From a virus, in IMG/VR virus record IMGVR_UViG_3300027793_002327, positions 1 through 39,245 of that record: a DNA stretch of 39,245 nucleotides; one strand, written 5' to 3'. How positions within the stretch are numbered: position 1 is the stretch's first letter; each line of letters begins with the position of its first letter. The translations under genes were made by a program, and so were the position numbers. Positions 30,633 to 38,392 of this stretch are shown piece by piece. A model generated the notes under the pieces. It was not told the origin of the DNA and ran no database searches. It saw only the letters and a list, made by a program, of their open reading frames with translations.

Positions 30633-31569
30633 CATTGGTGAAAAAATAGAAAAATTGATAAGTAATGGTTTTACTTACAACACCCTAAGAGGTTTGAATG
30701 AATCTCAGATTGGGTTATTATATACAAGATTGGTTGAACAACCAACAAATCCTAACTTAGAAAAAAACATTCAGGGATTGGATTTATTGAATAGAAAATT
30801 AACCGATGTTGAGTTAAAAATGAAAAAATTAGGTTTAGCCGAAAAAAATATTGATGAAGATGATTTTGGATTAGACGCTGACCAAGATTATACAGGACAA
30901 TTAGGTGCTCACGGTGAGATTCAATCTGCCGATGATGGTATGGATGATGATACATCACCACAAAATAATGATAGAAAAATGGTAGGTGAAACTGAAGTAA
31001 CCGAAAAGTTTCAATCAAAATCACAACAAAGATTATTTTGGGCAAAATGTGAAAACTCAAGAACTGAGAAAGCCAAAAGAAAATGGTGTAAATGGGCTAA
31101 AGAATTTTCAGATGATACTGATTTCAGTAAATTACCTGAAAAAAAGAAGAAAGATATGCAAGAATTGGAGGAAAGCTTGACTAAGTTAATTGAAAAGCAT
31201 ATACCTGAACATATCACTAAAGGTCAATTAATGAAAATGTTTGAAGGTTCAACTAAATCGGCACCGGCACCTGCAAAGGTACCAACTGTAAAACCAGGTG
31301 AAAAAGTAAAACAACCTGGTAAGAAGAACCCTTTTAAAATTGAACCTGCGCAAAAACCAAATCCAAAAGCTGAGATGACTGAAGCGGGAGTTGGAGCACC
31401 AGCTCCAACAAAAGCACCTGTTAAGACACCAACAAAAACACCAAGTAAAGCACCTGGTAAGAAAAATCCTTTCAAGATTGAACCGGCACAAAAACCAAAT
31501 CCAAAAGCTAAAGGTCCAAAATGGTTGAGCTATAATACATTCACCTCAATGGGTTACAAGTTAAAATAA
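30625..31569 (+). CDS. Late protein with Lys/Pro-rich repeats, 314 aa
   Basis: Not assigned. The N-terminus MSNIGEKIEKLISNGFTYN continues into TLRGLNESQIGLLYTRLVEQ, a helix motif frequent in late proteins of large phages. The middle has KFQSKSQQRLFWAKCENS ... KRKWCKWAKEF. The C-terminal 100 residues are Lys/Pro/Ala-rich, with the block PGKKNPFKIEPAQKPNPKA present twice. A strongly basic disordered tail suggests nucleic-acid or capsid interior contact (inference). It overlaps the previous gene by 8 nt, and its stop overlaps the next ATG (TAATG). Confidence 0.6.
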   Translation: MSNIGEKIEKLISNGFTYNTLRGLNESQIGLLYTRLVEQPTNPNLEKNIQGLDLLNRKLTDVELKMKKLGLAEKNIDEDDFGLDADQDYTGQLGAHGEIQSADDGMDDDTSPQNNDRKMVGETEVTEKFQSKSQQRLFWAKCENSRTEKAKRKWCKWAKEFSDDTDFSKLPEKKKKDMQELEESLTKLIEKHIPEHITKGQLMKMFEGSTKSAPAPAKVPTVKPGEKVKQPGKKNPFKIEPAQKPNPKAEMTEAGVGAPAPTKAPVKTPTKTPSKAPGKKNPFKIEPAQKPNPKAKGPKWLSYNTFTSMGYKLK

Positions 31570-32900
31570 TGAAAAACAAAAGAAAAATATTTGAAGCTCC
31601 AATTGATGAGCCAACAGGTTTTAGTATAAACCCTGATTTAAAAAGGGCAATTGAAAGAGGTGAAACACCACTTTCTAATAGTCCATTTATTCCTAAAAAG
31701 GGTGAAGATGATAGACAATCATTTGAAGAAATTGCAGCATCTAAAAGATTTAGAGATGTTGTGACAAAACTTGAAAGATATTTGGGAATGAATGTTCCTA
31801 ACAATATGGGTGGACTTCAAATGATGATGATGAGATTGTTTGGTGAGGTTAGTCAATTTGAAAGTTCAAGAAGACAAGAACTTGAACAATTGGCAAAAGA
31901 TTTAGTATCAAATGAATTGGTTGACCCAAAATATGCCGAATTTATACAATTTGACCCTAAGTTGGTTGGAATGGGTGAAGCGGGGAATGAAAATTTCCAA
32001 GCAGAACCTGAAGAGTTTTCATCTGAAGATATTGAATTAGCATTTGAAGATTCAGGTGAAGATTTAGAAGAATTTGTAGATGCGTTTGAAAACTTTGATT
32101 ACATGGTTGCAAAACGTAGATTTATGAACGCAATTATTCAAGGTGCCGCTAAAAAGGGTCACTTTATGTTTGAATTAATCAGAGATTCATTGGAAGAAAT
32201 GGAACCTGGTATTACTGACAAGTATGGTGCTTTGATGGCAATGAATGATTACTTGTATTGGTTATTACCACCTGAAATGGTACAACAAATGGCTGCGGCG
32301 GGACAAAATATGGGTGGTTCTGAAGAAGTAGAAATGGAACAAGATGAGGACGGTGAATATACTGGTAATTTTGTTGTTAGAGCAAAGGCGGTTATGTTCC
32401 CAATTTTGGTTCATGAATTAATTAAAGGTTATTACGATATTTTAGGTGCGGCATCTTTACCAACTGACCCAATTCAAGCTCAAATGGTTAAACAAACTGC
32501 TGACACATTAGTAAACGAAATATTTGATATTATCACAGGTACATATTTGTGGGAAAAATTGTTGGAAACATATCCTGCAAAAGTATTAGAAGACAACATG
32601 AAGATTGTTCAAAGTTTAATTTTCAGAGAGTTTTCTAAATTACCAAAAAACAAATTCACATCATTAGCCCAAAGAGTTAATAAGGGTGATGCAACTGCGT
32701 ATACTGAAATGGAACGTATTGCTGACCAAATCATCGATGAGTTAAACAAACAAGATTTAGAAGAAATTTTAGGTAGTTCAAACTATGAAGATGATGACGA
32801 TGACGACACTATGGGTTATCCATCTGACGATGATGATGACGATGATGTTGACTTGAGTTTCTTAAGTGATTTAGGTATTGATACTCCGCCAACCAAGTAA
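31569..32900 (+). CDS. Late protein upstream of terminase, 443 aa
   Basis: Not assigned. A helical protein with a conserved-looking N-terminus (KIFEAPIDEPTGFSINPDLK) and a long central helical domain (VVTKLERYLGMNVPNNMGGL, QMMMMRLFGEV, then FVVRAKAVMFPILVHELIKGYY). The last 40 residues hold two runs of Asp. The gene directly precedes terminase, the slot of the small terminase subunit in many T4-like phages, but the size and composition do not fit that family, so no assignment is made. The start overlaps the previous stop by 1 nt. Confidence 0.6.
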   Translation: MKNKRKIFEAPIDEPTGFSINPDLKRAIERGETPLSNSPFIPKKGEDDRQSFEEIAASKRFRDVVTKLERYLGMNVPNNMGGLQMMMMRLFGEVSQFESSRRQELEQLAKDLVSNELVDPKYAEFIQFDPKLVGMGEAGNENFQAEPEEFSSEDIELAFEDSGEDLEEFVDAFENFDYMVAKRRFMNAIIQGAAKKGHFMFELIRDSLEEMEPGITDKYGALMAMNDYLYWLLPPEMVQQMAAAGQNMGGSEEVEMEQDEDGEYTGNFVVRAKAVMFPILVHELIKGYYDILGAASLPTDPIQAQMVKQTADTLVNEIFDIITGTYLWEKLLETYPAKVLEDNMKIVQSLIFREFSKLPKNKFTSLAQRVNKGDATAYTEMERIADQIIDELNKQDLEEILGSSNYEDDDDDDTMGYPSDDDDDDDVDLSFLSDLGIDTPPTK

Positions 32901-32905
32901 CGGAG

Positions 32906-32913
32906 TATTTATA
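32906..32913 (+). promoter_or_regulatory. Late motif TATTTATA
   Basis: Ends 4 nt before the ATG at 32918 and follows the TAA at 32900. Confidence 0.65.
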
Positions 32914-32917
32914 AGGG

Positions 32918-34687
32918 ATGAGTATCACAAAAGAACAAGCCCTTATAGAATATGCTAAGTGTGTCAAAAACACTCCATACGCTTTAAGAAATTATTTACA
33001 AACGTATGACAACACACAGTCAAAATACGTTCCGTTGGATTTATTTCCTGACCAAGAAACCTTAGTAGAAGATTATGATAACTACGAGGAAAACATTGCC
33101 TTAAAATATCGTCAAGCCGGTGTATCAACAGTTACTGCCGCTTGGGCGTCTAAAAAAGTAGTTTTTGCAAACAAACAAAAACCTGAAAAAATTCTTGTAA
33201 TTGCCAACAAATTAGATACTGCGGTAGAATTTGCTAATAAAATTAGAGGGTTTACGGAACAGTGGCCAAATTGGATGGGGGTATCATTTTCATCTGAAAA
33301 GAATTCACAAAGACACTTTAAATTATCAAATGGGTGTGAAGTCAAAGCGGTTGCAACTTCACCTGATGCACTTCGTGGTTATACCCCTACCGTATTGATA
33401 TTTGACGAGGCTGCGTACATCGAAGCTAATGACGATTTCTGGGCAGCTTGTATGGCATCGTTATCAACAGGTGGTAAAGTTATTGTAATTTCAACACCAA
33501 ACGGATATGATGCAATCTATTACAGTATCTATGAACAGGCTATTAAAGGAATGAATAGTTTTAAAGTTACTGAAATGTATTGGTGGAGAGACCCAAGATA
33601 TACTAAAGATTTATACTTTATTAAAGTCAAAGATTTAATTCACTATTTTTTAAATCGTGATGAATACCCCAACCCTGAGATTATTAGTTTTGATGGTGTA
33701 CCAACAAGTCAAAGAAATTTTGGTGATTTCAAAAAATTAATGGATGATGGTTACAAAGTAAGTTCTGGTTGGTTTGAAACTATGGCCAAAAAGTTAAAAT
33801 TTGATAAGAGAAAAATTTCTCAGGAGTTGGAATGTAACTTTTTAGGTTCGGGAGATAACGTATTCGATGCACAATTAACTGATAAGATTAGAACTGAAAT
33901 GGTTCGTCAACCTGAATCAAAGATGGTTCAAAATCAATTATGGATTTGGAAAGAACCAGTTGTTGGTCACAGATACATTATGGGTATGGACGTATCAAGG
34001 GGTGACTCTGAGGATTTTACATCATTCCAAGTTATCGATTTTGACGAAAGGGAACAAGTTGCCGAGTATGTTGGAAAACTTCCTCCTGATGTTGCGGCTG
34101 AAATTGCTTATAAGTGGGGAAATTACTACGATGCGTTTATTGTTATTGATATTACGGGTGGTATGGGAGTTTCAACATCAAGAAAATTACAAGAATTGGG
34201 TTATAAAAACTTATATGTTGATGGAATTAATTATGGTAATATTTGGGAGTCAACTGTTAAGTCTAATGAAAAAATACCGGGTATAAACTTTAATGGTAAA
34301 AGGGTTCAAATTATTGCGGCGTTTGAGGAAGCGTTAAGACATGGATTTAAATTGTATTCTGCTAGATTACTTGGTGAGATGAATACGTATGTTTATATAA
34401 ACGGACGACCTGACCACATGAAAGGGCAACATGATGATTTAATTATGTCAATGTCAATGGCTTTATATGTTGGACAAAACGCATATAATCAACTTGAAAA
34501 GGTTAATGAACAAACAAAGGCTATGTTAAGCTCTTGGACCGTAGCTGACGACAGTACAAATAGAGAAATAACACAATTTAATCCGGGAATGCCTGTTTTA
34601 TCACCAACAGGATATAACGATGCTTTTTCATCAAATCCAACAAAAAAGGATTATGAACAGTATTTATGGTTATTCGGTAGAAGATAA
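32918..34687 (+). CDS. Terminase large subunit (T4 gp17-like)
   Basis: 589 aa. The ATPase domain has the Walker A-like segment YRQAGVST (residues 64-71, the Arg-Gln form without the classical GKT, as in several T4-like terminases), Walker B VLIFDEAAY (159-167), and coupling motif ISTPNG (191-196). The nuclease domain follows: MGMDVSRGDSED with the metal Asp at 358, VIDITGGMG, and QHDDLIMSM near the end. It translocates DNA into the prohead and cuts concatemers. The start is defined by the late motif. It is followed by the portal gene, the usual order in this phage group. Confidence 0.95.
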   Translation: MSITKEQALIEYAKCVKNTPYALRNYLQTYDNTQSKYVPLDLFPDQETLVEDYDNYEENIALKYRQAGVSTVTAAWASKKVVFANKQKPEKILVIANKLDTAVEFANKIRGFTEQWPNWMGVSFSSEKNSQRHFKLSNGCEVKAVATSPDALRGYTPTVLIFDEAAYIEANDDFWAACMASLSTGGKVIVISTPNGYDAIYYSIYEQAIKGMNSFKVTEMYWWRDPRYTKDLYFIKVKDLIHYFLNRDEYPNPEIISFDGVPTSQRNFGDFKKLMDDGYKVSSGWFETMAKKLKFDKRKISQELECNFLGSGDNVFDAQLTDKIRTEMVRQPESKMVQNQLWIWKEPVVGHRYIMGMDVSRGDSEDFTSFQVIDFDEREQVAEYVGKLPPDVAAEIAYKWGNYYDAFIVIDITGGMGVSTSRKLQELGYKNLYVDGINYGNIWESTVKSNEKIPGINFNGKRVQIIAAFEEALRHGFKLYSARLLGEMNTYVYINGRPDHMKGQHDDLIMSMSMALYVGQNAYNQLEKVNEQTKAMLSSWTVADDSTNREITQFNPGMPVLSPTGYNDAFSSNPTKKDYEQYLWLFGRR

Positions 34688-34713
34688 AGTTTATTCATAA
34701 AAAAAAGATACTA

Positions 34714-34721
34714 TATTTAGA
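34714..34721 (+). promoter_or_regulatory. Late motif variant TATTTAGA
   Basis: Ends 3 nt before the ATG at 34725; one mismatch to the common form. Confidence 0.55.
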
Positions 34722-34724
34722 GGG

Positions 34725-36566
34725 ATGGCAGACAATTTCACCATATGGCAACGACTTACCAAAGTCTTTGGTCCCGACTCAACTTTGGGTCAACAGCCTC
34801 CAGTTTATAAATTTGATAAGAAGGAATTATTAAAAACCACAGATAAGCAAGAATTTGAGAAGGAAAAACTCCAAGCTCAACAGACAATGTATCTTGGTCA
34901 ACAATGGGGTAAAGTAGAAAATAATTTATATTCTCAGGCAATTTATTATGAACCAACAAGATTGGCATCATATTATGATTATGAATCAATGGAATACACT
35001 CCTGAAATTTCCGCAGCTTTAGATATCTACGCTGAAGAATCAACAACAACAAATGAAGATGGATATATTCTACAAATATATTCAGAATCAAATAGAATTA
35101 AGGGAATATTAGCGGATTTATTTAATAACAGATTAGATATTAACACCAACTTACCAATGTGGACAAGAAACACTTGTAAGTATGGTGATAACTTTGTTTA
35201 CTTAAAATTAGATTCTGAAAAAGGTATTATGGGTTGTCAACAACTTCCAAACATTGAAATTGAACGTTTGGAACGTGGTATGAAAATCAAACCATCACAT
35301 AATACAACTGAGGATGCAAAATCTTTGAAATTCGTATGGAAAGTAAAAGATATGGAAATGAATACTTGGGAGGTCGCACACTTCCGTTTGTTAGGTGATG
35401 ATAGAAAACTTCCTTATGGTACTGCTATGTTGGAAAAAGCAAGACGTACTTGGAAACAGTTGTTATTATCAGAAGATGCAATGTTGGTGTATAGAACATC
35501 AAGAGCACCTGAAAGACGTGTATTCAAAGTTTATGTTGGTAACATGGATGATAAGGACGTTGAACCATACATTCAAAGAATTGCTAATAAGTTTAAGAGA
35601 GACCAAGTTGTTGACTCAAAAACAGGTAACGTTGACTTAAGAATGAACCAAATGGCGGTTGACCAAGATTATTTCATTCCTGTTCGTGACCCAGCACAAA
35701 CAAGTCCTATTGAAACATTGGCGGGAGCACAGAACCTTTCTGAAATTGCCGATATTGAATATATCCAAAAGAAATTATTAACCGCTCTTCGTGTACCAAA
35801 AGCGTTCTTAGGTTTTGAAGAAGTTGTTGGTGATGGTAAGAACTTGGCATTACAAGATATTCGTTTTGCGAGAACAATTAATAGAATTCAAAAATCAATG
35901 ATTCAGGAATTAAATAAGATTGCAATTATTCACTTGTTTATTCTTGGTTTTGAAGATGAATTAACAAACTTCACATTAGGATTAACTAACCCATCAACTC
36001 AAGCTGATTTATTAAAGATTGAGAATTGGAAAGAAAAAATACTTCTTTATAAAGATGCGGTTTCTGACCCAGGTAACGGTATCCAAGCGGTATCAACAAC
36101 ATGGGCAAAAAAACACATTCTTGGATTCTCTGATGAGGAAATTAAATTGGATATCCAACAACAAAGAATTGAAAAAGCAGTTGGGGCTGAATTACAAAAA
36201 ACTCCTGAGGTAATTATTCATACAGGTATTTTTGATAATATTGATAGATTGTATGGTAAGAAACCCGGTGAAACAGCCACGCCACCTGCTGAGGGTGACG
36301 ATATGGGTGGAGCACCACCAAGTGGTGATATGGGTAGTTTAGGTGGAATAGGTGGAGGACCTGAAGATATGGGTGGAGCACCTGATATTCCTGAATCCCC
36401 TGAACCACCGGCTGGAGGTGAAGTAACACCTGAAAGTAAAATGAACGATTTAAATTTAATTTTGGAAGATGATTTAATTAGTGGTAGAGATGAAATTGAT
36501 TTATCTAAAGGTAGAACATCAATTAATGAAATTGAAACCAAATTAAACGAATTATTAAATACTTAA
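34725..36566 (+). CDS. Portal protein (T4 gp20-like)
   Basis: 613 aa. Matches the T4-type portal pattern: TRLASYYDYESMEYTPEIS, AALDIYAEESTT, TCKYGDNFVYLKL, LPYGTAMLEKARRTWKQL, YRTSRAPERRVFKVYVGN, ADIEYIQKKLLTALRVPKAF. The dodecameric portal forms the DNA entry vertex and docks terminase, which is encoded just upstream. The last 110 residues are an added Gly/Pro/Met-rich linker (DDMGGAPPSGDMG repeats) plus a short helix (INEIETKLNELLN). Such tails are frequent in this phage's late proteins. The late motif fixes the start. Confidence 0.92.
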   Translation: MADNFTIWQRLTKVFGPDSTLGQQPPVYKFDKKELLKTTDKQEFEKEKLQAQQTMYLGQQWGKVENNLYSQAIYYEPTRLASYYDYESMEYTPEISAALDIYAEESTTTNEDGYILQIYSESNRIKGILADLFNNRLDINTNLPMWTRNTCKYGDNFVYLKLDSEKGIMGCQQLPNIEIERLERGMKIKPSHNTTEDAKSLKFVWKVKDMEMNTWEVAHFRLLGDDRKLPYGTAMLEKARRTWKQLLLSEDAMLVYRTSRAPERRVFKVYVGNMDDKDVEPYIQRIANKFKRDQVVDSKTGNVDLRMNQMAVDQDYFIPVRDPAQTSPIETLAGAQNLSEIADIEYIQKKLLTALRVPKAFLGFEEVVGDGKNLALQDIRFARTINRIQKSMIQELNKIAIIHLFILGFEDELTNFTLGLTNPSTQADLLKIENWKEKILLYKDAVSDPGNGIQAVSTTWAKKHILGFSDEEIKLDIQQQRIEKAVGAELQKTPEVIIHTGIFDNIDRLYGKKPGETATPPAEGDDMGGAPPSGDMGSLGGIGGGPEDMGGAPDIPESPEPPAGGEVTPESKMNDLNLILEDDLISGRDEIDLSKGRTSINEIETKLNELLNT

Positions 36567-36568
36567 GA

Positions 36569-36576
36569 TATTTATT
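36569..36576 (+). promoter_or_regulatory. Late motif TATTTATT
   Basis: Ends 3 nt before the ATG at 36580. Confidence 0.65.
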
Positions 36577-36579
36577 GAT

Positions 36580-37305
36580 ATGAGAAATTTTGGATTATTA
36601 AAAAGTATTGTTGAAAATGCTTTAGTTAAAACATACAAAACTGAAGATTTTAAACAAATTATAAAAGAATTTAGAGATTTTATTAAGGACAACAAATCCG
36701 TTGGTGAACTATATGTTGAATACGGTTCCTTAATGAAAACCAAAGGATTGAACGAAGAAGTTGCGAAAGAATTTTTGGGACTTTCAGTTGATTTCATAAA
36801 AAATACAATTAACAGTAACAAACGTGAATTTGAACAGTTCGACAGCTGGGTTGAAACTTTAGGAGAAAGTATTGATAATCAATATGAGTTATTAGATAAC
36901 ATGGTTTATGCAAAAACCGCCGATGATTTTACTAAATTGGTTGAATCAAGAAAACAAATGTGGAAGTTAATGTCAGAAACAAAAGAAGAATCAACAATCA
37001 CAGAATCAGTTAACATTCCATTAGAATCTATGTTTGGTGTGGCAGCTGACACATTCGCAAAAGAATATTCACAATTAAGTGAATCTGAATTGTTTGAATT
37101 AAAATCAATCTTAAGAATGTCACAAGAAGAATTGAGTGAAGGTATTGAAAGATTGAAAACTGAGGTTCTTGGAAAACTTTCAAGTATTAACGAAAGTGAT
37201 GATGATACCAACAAAAAATTAAATGAAACAAAGGTAAGAATAGAATCAACACCGATTGATTCCTTATCATATTACAAACTTAAAAAGTTGTCAGAAGGAC
37301 TTTAA
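36580..37305 (+). CDS. Probable head-assembly protein, 241 aa
   Basis: Not recognised. An almost entirely helical, acidic protein with coiled-coil-like stretches (EDFKQIIKEFRDFIKDNK, ESELFELKSILRMSQEELSEGIERLKTE-type helices). It lies between portal and prohead protease, the region where T4-like phages keep small core and scaffold genes (gp67, gp68), so a prohead core or scaffold role is the best guess. It has its own late motif and is followed by a bidirectional terminator. Confidence 0.6.
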   Translation: MRNFGLLKSIVENALVKTYKTEDFKQIIKEFRDFIKDNKSVGELYVEYGSLMKTKGLNEEVAKEFLGLSVDFIKNTINSNKREFEQFDSWVETLGESIDNQYELLDNMVYAKTADDFTKLVESRKQMWKLMSETKEESTITESVNIPLESMFGVAADTFAKEYSQLSESELFELKSILRMSQEELSEGIERLKTEVLGKLSSINESDDDTNKKLNETKVRIESTPIDSLSYYKLKKLSEGL

Positions 37306-37309
37306 AATA

Positions 37310-37333
37310 AAAACCCCTCAAAAGAGGGGTTTT
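37310..37333. terminator. Bidirectional intrinsic terminator
   Basis: Stem AAAACCCCTC-AAAA-GAGGGGTTTT between convergent genes, with T runs on both strands. Confidence 0.88.
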
Positions 37334-37336
37334 TTG

Positions 37337-37576
37337 TTATTCAGCTTTTTTGTCTGAACCTTTTGAGAAAATCTTCTCAACAACTGTAAGACCCAATCCA
37401 CCACCAGCAATTAAACAAAGTGCATCAAACATATACTCAGGTGTTACACCATCTTTAGATGTAAATGTTGCAACATAAGCTAAGATAATTACGTTTAATA
37501 AAGTGAATAAAGATGCGAATCTTTTTGATGAAACGTCAGAACCGTTTCCTAGTAAATTCATAATAAAGTTTTTCAT
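37337..37576 (-). CDS. Holin-like two-span membrane protein, 79 aa
   Basis: The ATG at 37576 is used; the upstream TTG would put the promoter motif inside the gene. Two hydrophobic segments (about 23-42, FASLFTLLNVIILAYVATF, and 50-70, FDALCLIAGGGLGLTVV) are joined by a short polar loop, with charged ends (MKNFIMNLLGNGSDVSSKR, SKGSDKKAE). Size, two spans and a charged C-terminus fit phage holins, which set lysis timing. No endolysin gene is adjacent, so the assignment is tentative. It has a minus-strand late motif and an inverted repeat just upstream. Confidence 0.6.
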   Translation of the reverse strand: MKNFIMNLLGNGSDVSSKRFASLFTLLNVIILAYVATFTSKDGVTPEYMFDALCLIAGGGLGLTVVEKIFSKGSDKKAE

Positions 37577-37580
37577 ATTC

Positions 37581-37597
37581 TTGGTATTTGTTACCAA
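37581..37597. promoter_or_regulatory. Inverted repeat before the holin-like gene
   Basis: TTGGTA-TTTGT-TACCAA between the late motif and the ATG; a possible operator or mRNA hairpin next to the start codon. Confidence 0.5.
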
Positions 37598-37603
37598 TAA
37601 ATA
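37596..37603 (-). promoter_or_regulatory. Late motif TATTTATT (minus strand)
   Basis: Starts right at the bS21 stop codon and lies 19 nt before the holin-like ATG. Confidence 0.6.
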
Positions 37604-37798
37604 TTAGTCAAAGTTACTTTGGGCGATTTGTTGTTTGTATATTGCTTTTTTTATTTGTTCCCTTTTCAAAGTTGTTTTTTTAACATACTCTTGTTTTGCA
37701 CGAAGTTGTTCAATTTGTTTTGTTTTGATAACTTTGTGTTTGTAACGTTTTAAAGCTTTTTCCAAACTTTCACCTTTTTCTAAAATTATTTTTATCAT
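37604..37798 (-). CDS. rpsU: Ribosomal protein bS21
   Basis: 64 aa with the bS21 pattern: MIKIILEKGESLEKALKRYK, then a basic helix with LRAKQEYVKKTTLKREQ and more Lys/Arg to the end. The spacing of GES-LEKALKRYK and of the Y-x-K-x-x-x-K-R stretch is that of cellular bS21. bS21 sits next to the 16S rRNA 3' end; in Bacteroidota it helps hide the anti-Shine-Dalgarno sequence, and phage copies are known from large phages. A late-type motif (minus 37827-37820) precedes it, suggesting late expression to bias host ribosomes toward phage mRNA (inference). Confidence 0.88.
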   Translation of the reverse strand: MIKIILEKGESLEKALKRYKHKVIKTKQIEQLRAKQEYVKKTTLKREQIKKAIYKQQIAQSNFD

Positions 37799-37819
37799 AT
37801 AAAAAATGTGTGTTATTGA

Positions 37820-37827
37820 TATAAATA
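37820..37827 (-). promoter_or_regulatory. Late motif TATTTATA of the bS21 gene
   Basis: Minus strand, 21 nt before the ATG at 37798. Confidence 0.55.
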
Positions 37828-37866
37828 TACAAATAAAATTAAATTTGTTAATAAGTTTTTTTTTAT

Positions 37867-37874
37867 TATCTTTT
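37867..37874 (+). promoter_or_regulatory. Host-type promoter candidate
   Basis: TTTG-N19-TATCTTTT, one mismatch to TAnnTTTG, 36 nt before the ATG at 37911. No TATTTAT motif is visible for this gene. Confidence 0.45.
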
Positions 37875-37910
37875 CACTACAACAAATAAACATTTCACAA
37901 ATGAAAAAGA

Positions 37911-38369
37911 ATGAAAAAAGGAAAAACATCAAAATTGGATTTATTCCAAGATGCTAAGTGCTATTACGGTAGTGTAGATGCGACAGAATTAAAATCAATT
38001 TATTTAGTATTACAAACATGGGTAACACCCACACAAGAAAGGGATAATTGGGAAAGAGTAGTTGGGACAATATCTCGAACTATTAAACATAAAGTTTTAG
38101 AAGTTTACAATAAATCATTATTCAAAGAACATTTTATTGTTGATTTAGATTTAAGAACAAGTGGGATAAAAGTAGATAAAGCAAGTTTTTTAAATCTTGA
38201 AATTACATTCTTTACAAAAGAAAATATTGAGTTCAAATCTGAAAATATATCAACAGAATTAAATCACGTATTAAAAGAAGTTCACGACAATGTTTTAAAG
38301 AAATCAAAGTATTTTACCATTCAATATTCTAAAAACAAGTTGAAAAACAAAAACTTTGAGATATTCTAA
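37911..38369 (+). CDS. Conserved late protein, 152 aa
   Basis: Not recognised. Starts MKKGKTSKLDLFQDAK; the body is alpha/beta (SIYLVLQTWVTPTQERDN, FIVDLDLRTSGIKVDKASF, LNLEITFFTKENIEF) with a basic C-terminal stretch. It lies between the portal-side genes and the prohead protease, so it may be a head protein. An out-of-frame ATG at 37901 lies just before the start; it opens a short frame and is ignored. Confidence 0.6.
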   Translation: MKKGKTSKLDLFQDAKCYYGSVDATELKSIYLVLQTWVTPTQERDNWERVVGTISRTIKHKVLEVYNKSLFKEHFIVDLDLRTSGIKVDKASFLNLEITFFTKENIEFKSENISTELNHVLKEVHDNVLKKSKYFTIQYSKNKLKNKNFEIF

Positions 38370-38377
38370 TATTTATT
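38370..38377 (+). promoter_or_regulatory. Late motif TATTTATT within an inverted repeat
   Basis: Part of AATATTTAT-TG-ATAAATATT, a 9-bp inverted repeat; 15 nt before the ATG at 38393. Confidence 0.55.
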
Positions 38378-38392
38378 GATAAATATTTTAAT

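Noticed and set aside
31569-32900. Small terminase subunit
   Set aside because: It has the right position before the large terminase, but 443 aa with Asp runs and no recognisable DNA-binding helix-turn-helix does not fit that family.
36218-36541. 107-codon minus-strand frame opposite the portal C-terminus
   Set aside because: Pro/Ser-rich antisense of the portal's Gly/Pro/Met linker; a low-complexity shadow.
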